10,470 nucleotides of DNA from an uncultured Clostridia bacterium (lineage in GTDB: Bacteria; Bacillota; Clostridia; Peptostreptococcales; Anaerovoracaceae): NCBI GenBank assembly GCA_937915045.1, contig CALDNM010000084.1:1-10470 (forward strand). Direction: 5' to 3'. A program made the position numbers and the translations under genes. Below, one piece after another: positions 6,041-10,470 of this stretch; within the stretch, counting starts at the first letter, position 1; each line of letters begins with the position of its first letter. The notes beneath the pieces are model-generated. The model was given only the letters and a program-made list of their open reading frames with translations. It searched no databases and was not told the DNA's origin.

Positions 6041-6880
6041 ATGAAAAAGATAACCATTATACTTACTTTAGCATTAGTCGTGACCGCTATGTGTTTCGGT
6101 TTTCCGGCGGATTCATTCGCCGCTGAGACAAGCGCGATCACAAGTGCCGCGCAGGCGGAGACAACAGCTCAGAGCCTTGAAGCTACATCATCGATATCAT
6201 GGCAGGTCGGCAAGACCAGCAGGCACATGATCCTTTCATGGAATGCCGTATCCGGAGCAACGGGATATACGGTCTACAAGGCATCGGCTTCTTCAGAAAA
6301 TTATTCAAAAGTCAAAACAGTCAAAGGCACAAAGTGCACTGTGAATGGTCTTACAAAAGGCAAGAAATATAAATTCGCGGTCAAGGCACAGGTCAGCTAT
6401 AATGGACAGGCGTATATCGCGTCCGCTCAGACTGTTAAGACTGTCACAGCTCCGAAGAGACTTACGAGGAGCACAAAAGGATTCAAAAATACCAATGCTT
6501 ACAAGATAACGAAACAGGCAAAGAAAAAGCTCGGATGCGCTTATGTATATGGCGCGGCAGGTCCGAACGCGTTCGACTGCAGCGGTTTCGTATATTACAC
6601 ATACAAGCACGTCAAGGGTGTCAAGCATGTAGCGAGAACTACGGCTCAGAGTCTTTACAGCGGCTATAAGAGTTACTACGTAGGCAATACCGTAAAATGC
6701 GCGCAGCCTGGAGATATCATGCTGTTCAATCACAGCAGCGGATCATCGATCACTCACGCGGCGATCTACTGGGGCGGCGGAAAGATCATCCACGCGTCAG
6801 ATCCGAGCACAGGTGTCATACTTGGCAGCATCGGCTCATACAGGCATCTCGTGGCTGTCGTGAGAGTATCGGGACTCTAA
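6041..6880 (+). CDS. Secreted FN3 + NlpC/P60 family peptidoglycan endopeptidase
   Basis: A 279-residue exported wall hydrolase. A Sec signal peptide (about 1-28) has KK at the start, a hydrophobic core and a likely cut after DSFA. An Ala/Thr-rich linker is followed by a fibronectin type III domain (about 50-136; SW at 53-54, LSWNAVSGATGYTVYK 65-80, YKFAVKAQV 110-118). A basic linker leads to the NlpC/P60 domain (about 150-279) with catalytic C180 (FDCSGF), H239 (THAAIYWG) and H251 (IIHAS). Such enzymes cut peptide stems of peptidoglycan, usually between D-Glu and the diamino acid; exact specificity is inferred. No SH3b or LysM domain is seen, so FN3 or the basic linker may hold it to the wall or to another protein. 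GAGGA lies 4 bases before the ATG. It is a single-gene unit between two terminators, beside tagO. Confidence 0.9.
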   Translation: MKKITIILTLALVVTAMCFGFPADSFAAETSAITSAAQAETTAQSLEATSSISWQVGKTSRHMILSWNAVSGATGYTVYKASASSENYSKVKTVKGTKCTVNGLTKGKKYKFAVKAQVSYNGQAYIASAQTVKTVTAPKRLTRSTKGFKNTNAYKITKQAKKKLGCAYVYGAAGPNAFDCSGFVYYTYKHVKGVKHVARTTAQSLYSGYKSYYVGNTVKCAQPGDIMLFNHSSGSSITHAAIYWGGGKIIHASDPSTGVILGSIGSYRHLVAVVRVSGL

Positions 6881-6900
6881 AGAGATCAATATGAAATCAG

Positions 6901-6925
6901 GCCGGTGAGAGATCACCGGCTTTTT
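6901..6925 (+). terminator. Intrinsic terminator after the NlpC/P60 gene
   Basis: A perfect 8-bp stem, GCCGGTGA (6901-6908) and TCACCGGC (6913-6920), closes a four-base loop and is followed by TTTTT (6921-6925). It lies 20 bp after the stop codon. Confidence 0.92.
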
Positions 6926-6958
6926 GATGCGTAAGGAGGGTACAGCAGGGAAAAGCCC

Positions 6959-6987
6959 TTGCAATAGCGATATTCGTGTGTTAAAAT
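6959..6987 (+). promoter_or_regulatory. rplS promoter
   Basis: TTGCAA (6959-6964) and TAAAAT (6982-6987) are 17 bases apart, with TGT just before the -10 box (extended -10). It follows a terminator and precedes rplS. The predicted start near 6994 gives a leader of about 75 bases. Confidence 0.75.
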
Positions 6988-6993
6988 ACATAA

Positions 6994-7053
6994 GTTACTA
7001 CGGGCGGTCCTCTGGGCATCAACCGAATGGAATGCCATGAACGTCTATGAAGG
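6994..7053 (+). promoter_or_regulatory. Probable ribosomal protein L19 leader RNA
   Basis: The leader between the predicted rplS start and its ribosome site can fold. GGCAT (7015-7019) pairs with ATGCC (7032-7036), with a further CC/GG pair inside (7023-7024 with 7029-7030). CGGT (7005-7008) is complementary to ACCG (7022-7025), which lies in the loop of the first stem, so a pseudoknot is possible. An L19 leader family is known in low-GC Gram-positive bacteria and is thought to sense free L19. Position fits it well; membership is inferred and was not scored. Confidence 0.5.
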
Positions 7054-7069
7054 AAGGAGGAAAATACCG

Positions 7070-7630
7070 ATGAATATTTTAGATGCAATCACGGATGAAT
7101 ATAAAAAGAATGATATTCCTGATTTTCATGTAGGTGACACTGTAAGAGTGCACATCAAGATCAAGGAAGGATCGAGAGAAAGGATCCAGATCTTCGAAGG
7201 TTTTGTTCTTAAGAGACAGAACGGCGGAGTAAGCGAGACTTTCACAGTCAGAAGAATTGCTTCGGGAGTCGGAGTCGAAAAAACTTTCCCTGTCAATTCA
7301 CCGAGGATCGATAAGATCGAACTCGTGAAGAGAGGCGATATCAGAAGAGCTAAGCTCAACTATATGCGTAAGAGAACAGGAAAGTCGGCTAAGATCAAAG
7401 CAAGGATCCTTACAGATGAGCAGATAGCCGCGGAAAAGGCTGCTGCTGCTGCAGACGCTAAGGAAAAGGCTGACAAGGTCGCGAAGGAAATGGCTGAAGT
7501 CGAAGCAGAGCAGAAGGCTCATTCGGAAGCTAAGGCTGAGCAGAAAGCGGAAGCTGAAGCAAAGGCTGAGGCAAAAACTGAAGAAGCGGAAGCTGCGGCA
7601 CCTGCTGAAGAAGCAAAGACTGAAGAATAA
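7070..7630 (+). CDS. rplS: 50S ribosomal protein L19 with long C-terminal extension
   Basis: L19 sits at the 30S-50S interface of the ribosome. Residues 1-115 are the whole conserved protein: NILDAI at the start, FHVGDTVRVHIKIKEGSRER (19-38), IFEGFVLKRQNGG (41-53), ETFTVRRIASGVGVEKTFP (56-74), SPRIDKIELVKRGDIRRAKL (77-96) and YMRKRTGKSAKIK (98-110). L19 usually ends near here. This one goes on to 186 residues with a tail of Ala, Glu and Lys repeats (about 120-186; AEAKAEQKAEAEAKAEAKTE in 155-171), likely helical or disordered and acidic at the end. The ATG at 7070 is preceded by AAGGAGG (7054-7060) and matches the family start; an in-frame ATG at 7037 lies before that site. The gene has its own promoter, leader and terminator. 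Confidence 0.95.
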   Translation: MNILDAITDEYKKNDIPDFHVGDTVRVHIKIKEGSRERIQIFEGFVLKRQNGGVSETFTVRRIASGVGVEKTFPVNSPRIDKIELVKRGDIRRAKLNYMRKRTGKSAKIKARILTDEQIAAEKAAAAADAKEKADKVAKEMAEVEAEQKAHSEAKAEQKAEAEAKAEAKTEEAEAAAPAEEAKTEE

Positions 7631-7649
7631 CTTAAAAATGAGTTATATG

Positions 7650-7675
7650 GCGGAGACCTTCGGGCCTCCGCTTTT
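7650..7675 (+). terminator. Intrinsic terminator after rplS with UUCG tetraloop
   Basis: GCGGAGACC (7650-7658) and GGCCTCCGC (7663-7671) pair with one A-C mismatch around a TTCG loop closed by C-G, a very stable tetraloop. TTTT (7672-7675) follows. The T-run is short, so some read-through into rbgA is possible. Confidence 0.8.
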
Positions 7676-7692
7676 CATGTACGCGGGAACTA

Positions 7693-7701
7693 TGTTATAC
7701 T
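7693..7701 (+). promoter_or_regulatory. Candidate extended -10 promoter of rbgA
   Basis: TGT-TATACT (7693-7701) is an extended -10 element with no clear -35 partner; the expected place overlaps the T-run of the rplS terminator. The transcript would start near 7708, just before the AGGAGG at 7709-7714, leaving a very short leader before the ATG at 7721. Confidence 0.45.
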
Positions 7702-7720
7702 TATCGGCAGGAGGCGAGAA

Positions 7721-8563
7721 ATGATAGAAAACATCAATTGGTATCCGGGACATATGAAGAAAACGCGGGCACTCATAACAGAGAACCTGAAGCTTGTCGA
7801 CGCGGTTGTCGAAGTGATCGACGCGAGGATACCTGTGTCGAGCCGAAATCCTGTGATCGATGAGATAACAGCTGGGAAGCCTCGTGTCATCGCTTTCAAC
7901 AAGAGCGACCTGTCAGACGGGTACGCAAACGAAGCCTGGATGAAGAAACTCAGCGGTGAAGGTGTGAGACCGGTACAGATGAACTGTGTCTCCGGCAGCG
8001 GCGTGAAGGCTCTTTTCTCAGAACTTGAAAAAATGAAAGCGGAGAAGAACAGCAAAAAGGCGTCGAACAGACCTTTCAGGATGATGATAGTCGGAGTTCC
8101 GAATGTAGGAAAATCCTCTTTGATAAACAGGATGACAGGGAAGAAGAGCACGCAGGTAGGAGACAAACCGGGAGTGACACGCGGCAAGCAGTGGCTGACT
8201 CTCAAGAACGGCATGCAGCTTCTTGATACGCCGGGCATACTCTGGCCGAAGTTTGAAGATCCGAAGGTCGGACTGGACCTCGCGTTCTGCGGATCCATCA
8301 AAGATGAGATACTGGACACAAGCGATCTCGCGTTTGAACTCATCAAAGTGCTGATGAAAGATTACGCTGACCTTATAACAGCCAGATACAAACTCGATGA
8401 ACTTGGTGAAGAGCCGCTTGAAGTGATGGATGCCATAGCTCTCAAGAGAGGATTCATCATGTCGGGGAAAAGAATAGATTATGAGAGGACCGGAAGGACG
8501 ATCCTCGATGAGTTCCGCGCCGGAAAGATCGGTCGCGTGACTCTGGAAAGACCGGCGGAATAA
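7721..8563 (+). CDS. rbgA: Ribosome biogenesis GTPase RbgA (YlqF)
   Basis: A 280-residue GTPase needed for late assembly of the 50S subunit, where it helps mature the region bound by late proteins. The GTPase motifs come in circularly permuted order: NKSD (60-63, G4), NCVSGSG (88-94, G5), GVPNVGKSS (125-133, G1), the GVTRG loop (151-155, G2) and DTPG (169-172, G3). The start NWYPGHMKK (6-14) is the RbgA signature, and the C-terminal domain (about 190-275) binds RNA. AGGAGG lies 6 bases before the ATG. The gene sits between rplS and rnhB, the same order as in B. subtilis and many other Bacillota. Its stop codon abuts the rnhB start. Confidence 0.95.
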   Translation: MIENINWYPGHMKKTRALITENLKLVDAVVEVIDARIPVSSRNPVIDEITAGKPRVIAFNKSDLSDGYANEAWMKKLSGEGVRPVQMNCVSGSGVKALFSELEKMKAEKNSKKASNRPFRMMIVGVPNVGKSSLINRMTGKKSTQVGDKPGVTRGKQWLTLKNGMQLLDTPGILWPKFEDPKVGLDLAFCGSIKDEILDTSDLAFELIKVLMKDYADLITARYKLDELGEEPLEVMDAIALKRGFIMSGKRIDYERTGRTILDEFRAGKIGRVTLERPAE

Positions 8564-9226
8564 ATGAAGAAGGCTGAACGTGAAGAAATGCTGCGCCTGA
8601 AGCTGGCTCAGATGAAGAAATACGAAGAAGCTCTGTATGAACAGGGGGCTTCATATATAGGAGGAGTGGACGAAGTCGGACGCGGACCTCTCGCGGGGCC
8701 TGTAGTAGCGGCATGCGTGATACTTCCCAAAGACTTCGATGTTATAGGAGTAGATGACTCAAAAAAACTGACTCCCAAAAAGCGCGAGCAGCTTGCTCCA
8801 TTAATAAAAGAAAAAGCCATCGCGTATGGCCTCGGCATGGCGGATGAAAAAGTCATAGATGACATAAACATTCTCGAAGCCACAAAAGGCGCGATGAGGA
8901 CAGCGGTCGGAAAAGCCGTGAAGATGCTGGAGGAGAGGACCGGCGCGGGACTGGATCACGTACTGTTCGACGCTGTTACTATAGATGACCTTGGGATCGA
9001 TCAGACAGCTATAGTCAAGGGCGACGGCAAGAGCGTGTCTATCGCGGCAGCATCGATCTTCGCGAAAGTGACGAGAGACGCGATGATGGTGAAGTACGCG
9101 GAGAAGTATCCGGGATACGCTTTTGAAAGCAACAAAGGGTACGGGACGAAAGCACACTTCGAAGGAATAGAAAAACTGGGACTCTGCCCGATACACAGGC
9201 GGACGTTCCTGAAGAAATATTTGTAG
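8564..9226 (+). CDS. rnhB: Ribonuclease HII
   Basis: RNase HII cuts RNA in RNA-DNA hybrids and removes single ribonucleotides from DNA. The 220 residues show GVDEVGRGPLAGPV (34-47) with D36 and E37, DDSKKLTPKKRE (64-75), D136 (LFDAVTI), the SIAAASIFAKVTRD block (159-172) with D172, and YPGYAFESNKGYGTKAH (182-198). The four acidic metal-binding residues are therefore present. Residues 1-28 form a charged helical lead-in, seen in part of the family. The ATG follows the rbgA stop with no gap and only a weak ribosome site (GGCGGA), so translation is probably coupled to rbgA. It is followed after 16 bp by larB. Confidence 0.95.
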   Translation: MKKAEREEMLRLKLAQMKKYEEALYEQGASYIGGVDEVGRGPLAGPVVAACVILPKDFDVIGVDDSKKLTPKKREQLAPLIKEKAIAYGLGMADEKVIDDINILEATKGAMRTAVGKAVKMLEERTGAGLDHVLFDAVTIDDLGIDQTAIVKGDGKSVSIAAASIFAKVTRDAMMVKYAEKYPGYAFESNKGYGTKAHFEGIEKLGLCPIHRRTFLKKYL

Positions 9227-9242
9227 ATGAGCGGAGAAAAAG

Positions 9243-10001
9243 ATGGATAATAAAGAAATGACACAGATCCTCGACCAGGTAGCTTCCGGGAAAATGAGCG
9301 CGGAACAGGCCGCGGAGGAGATAAGAAAAGGCGAAGCGGTGATGCCGTTCGCGGATCTCGATCTCGACAGAAAAGAACGTACGGGAGCGCCGGAGACGAT
9401 ATACTGCCCGGGCAAGACTTCAAAACAGATCGCGGAGATAGCGGTCAAACTTTCCGAGACTTCGGAGAATATCATGGCTACAAGGGCCACGCCGGAGAAT
9501 TTTGAAGTAGTGAAAAAGCTCATGCCGGACAGTGAGTATTACGATGACGCGAGGATAATACTGGTCAGGAAAAACATAGAACCTGATACTGATGGACGCA
9601 TCGCGGTGATCACCGCCGGGACAGCGGACATTCCGGTAGCTGAAGAAGCGGCACTCACATCCGAGATCCTCGGGAACACAGTTGACAGGATATATGATGT
9701 CGGAGTCGCAGGCATACACCGATTGTTCGGAAGACTGGACGTCATACAGAACGCCGATGTCGTGATAGTGATCGCGGGCATGGAAGGCGCGCTTGCAAGC
9801 GTTGTCGGCGGCCTCGTGAAGGCGCCGGTGATAGCGGTACCTACGAGTATAGGTTATGGCGCGAATCTGCAGGGACTTTCAGCTCTCCTCTCGATGCTAA
9901 ACAGCTGCGCGAACGGAGTAGGAGTCGTCAACATTGACAACGGATACGGGGCTGCGTGTCTCGCTTCAAAGATAAATCATATGGGAAGCGGAAGGGAATA
10001 A
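9243..10001 (+). CDS. larB: LarB: pyridinium-3,5-biscarboxylic acid mononucleotide synthase
   Basis: LarB carboxylates and hydrolyses nicotinic acid adenine dinucleotide to give pyridinium-3,5-biscarboxylic acid mononucleotide, the first step in making the nickel-pincer cofactor of lactate racemase (LarA). The 252 residues have a helical N-terminal part (1-50), a middle domain with the ATRAT motif (79-83) and a C-terminal domain related to AIR carboxylase (PurE). The family signatures are clear: ITAGTADIPVAEEA (122-135), YDVGVAGIHRL (150-160), VIAGMEGALASVVGGL (176-191), PTSIGYGA (200-207) and NSCANGVGVVNIDNGYGAA (220-238). GGAG lies 6 bases before the ATG. A larC-like gene follows after 5 bp; LarE and a LarA-type enzyme are not in the window. 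Confidence 0.93.
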   Translation: MDNKEMTQILDQVASGKMSAEQAAEEIRKGEAVMPFADLDLDRKERTGAPETIYCPGKTSKQIAEIAVKLSETSENIMATRATPENFEVVKKLMPDSEYYDDARIILVRKNIEPDTDGRIAVITAGTADIPVAEEAALTSEILGNTVDRIYDVGVAGIHRLFGRLDVIQNADVVIVIAGMEGALASVVGGLVKAPVIAVPTSIGYGANLQGLSALLSMLNSCANGVGVVNIDNGYGAACLASKINHMGSGRE

Positions 10002-10006
10002 CGGCA

Positions 10007-10470
10007 ATGGCAAAGATATATATAGACGCGACGAGCGGAGTCGCCGGTGATATGGTGCTCGAAGCGCTGACAGAACTTGGCGCGGATAAAAACTACATAG
10101 AGGAAGGGATAAAAGCTCTTCGCCTCGAGACTTATCCGGGGAGCGACATGGGCCATGAGCATGAAGAGGCTCACGTTCACATGGATGAGAACGGTCACTC
10201 ATATACACATAAGCACAATATGAGGCACAGGACATTTTACGACGTCAAAAATATAATAGGACACGCCGCAATAGACGAGCCTGTCAAGAAGACCGCGATA
10301 GCCATATATACAGTGATAGCTACGGCGGAAGCGAAAGTGCATCAGATGAAGAGGATCACAGTGCAGTTCCATGAAGTGGGACGTGACCGCGCGATCTCGC
10401 AGGTGGTCGGAGTCGCGCTCGCGCTGCATGAACTCGGCATCAGCACAGAAGGCGGAGATGAGTTTTTTGT
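10007..10470 (+). CDS. larC: LarC-like nickel-insertion protein, N-terminal part (divergent)
   Basis: This gene is cut by the right edge; 154 residues are visible. LarC inserts nickel into the pincer nucleotide using CTP. Family features seen are the DATSGVAGDM start (7-16), a histidine-rich stretch with eight His in residues 50-74, a helix like AIAIYTVIATAEAKVH (98-112) and FHEVG (121-125). Two things are odd. The segment between the GDM motif and the His-rich stretch is shorter than usual, as if a strand pair were missing. After FHEVG, where the family normally has two aspartates (VDS...D-IVG), this protein reads RDRAISQVVG. It starts 5 bp after larB, so it is co-transcribed with it. It could be a true LarC, a LarC1-type short protein or a paralog with another role; the missing C-terminus would decide. 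Confidence 0.75.
   Translation, partial: MAKIYIDATSGVAGDMVLEALTELGADKNYIEEGIKALRLETYPGSDMGHEHEEAHVHMDENGHSYTHKHNMRHRTFYDVKNIIGHAAIDEPVKKTAIAIYTVIATAEAKVHQMKRITVQFHEVGRDRAISQVVGVALALHELGISTEGGDEFF

Noticed and set aside
5920..6126. Plus-strand frame of 68 codons with several Cys and His, overlapping the NlpC/P60 start
   Set aside because: It starts inside the tagO terminator stem and runs out of frame into the signal peptide of a solid gene.
6927..7040. Plus-strand frame of 37 codons between the NlpC/P60 terminator and rplS
   Set aside because: It begins just after a terminator, spans the rplS promoter and leader, and has no ribosome site.
7037..7069. Upstream ATG that would add 11 residues to L19
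   Set aside because: The strong AAGGAGG site lies after it and serves the ATG at 7070, which matches the conserved L19 start. The bases around 7037 look like leader RNA.
8801..9523. Long minus-strand open frame of 240 codons opposite rnhB and larB
   Set aside because: Antisense to well-supported genes across an operon junction, with no recognisable protein motifs.

Overview
The window is chromosomal DNA from a low-to-mid GC Gram-positive bacterium, most likely an anaerobic member of the Clostridia (Bacillota). This rests on strong purine-rich Shine-Dalgarno sites, SigA-type promoters, many ATA/AGA/AGG codons, intrinsic terminators, a TagO-type wall-polymer initiator, a circularly permuted RbgA GTPase, and the gene order rplS-rbgA-rnhB. 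Placement near Anaerovoracaceae (Family XIII) is only a guess. Nearly everything is housekeeping. There is no sign of a phage, insertion sequence, CRISPR array or defence island.

Left arm (1-1276, minus strand): a YprB-like DEDD-family exonuclease overlaps by 31 bp the start of proA, which runs off the left edge. Centre-left (1277-1603): a 327-bp divergent intergenic region. It holds a candidate small RNA on the minus strand with its own promoter, a C-rich-loop hairpin and a terminator. It also holds the proB promoter, flanked by a 12-bp direct repeat spaced 21 bp apart, which could be an operator.

Centre (1604-5932, plus strand): proB, proC and nudF are tightly packed. A promoter with a palindrome in its spacer then precedes xerD and tagO, and the run ends in an intrinsic terminator. 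With proA divergent next door, all three enzymes of proline synthesis from glutamate lie within about 3.2 kb but on opposite strands.

Centre-right (6041-7675): a secreted FN3 + NlpC/P60 cell-wall hydrolase with its own terminator is followed by rplS (ribosomal protein L19). rplS has its own promoter, a structured leader and terminator, and an unusual Ala/Glu/Lys-rich C-terminal tail of about 70 residues.

Right arm (7696-10470): rbgA (50S assembly GTPase), rnhB (RNase HII), larB and the start of a larC-like gene form one co-directional run with 0-16 bp gaps. LarB and LarC make the nickel-pincer nucleotide cofactor of lactate racemase-type enzymes. The visible part of this LarC is short and lacks residues usual in the family. 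I see no clearly new multi-gene system. The most interesting leads are the small-RNA candidate, the putative operators at proB and xerD, the L19 tail and the odd LarC.
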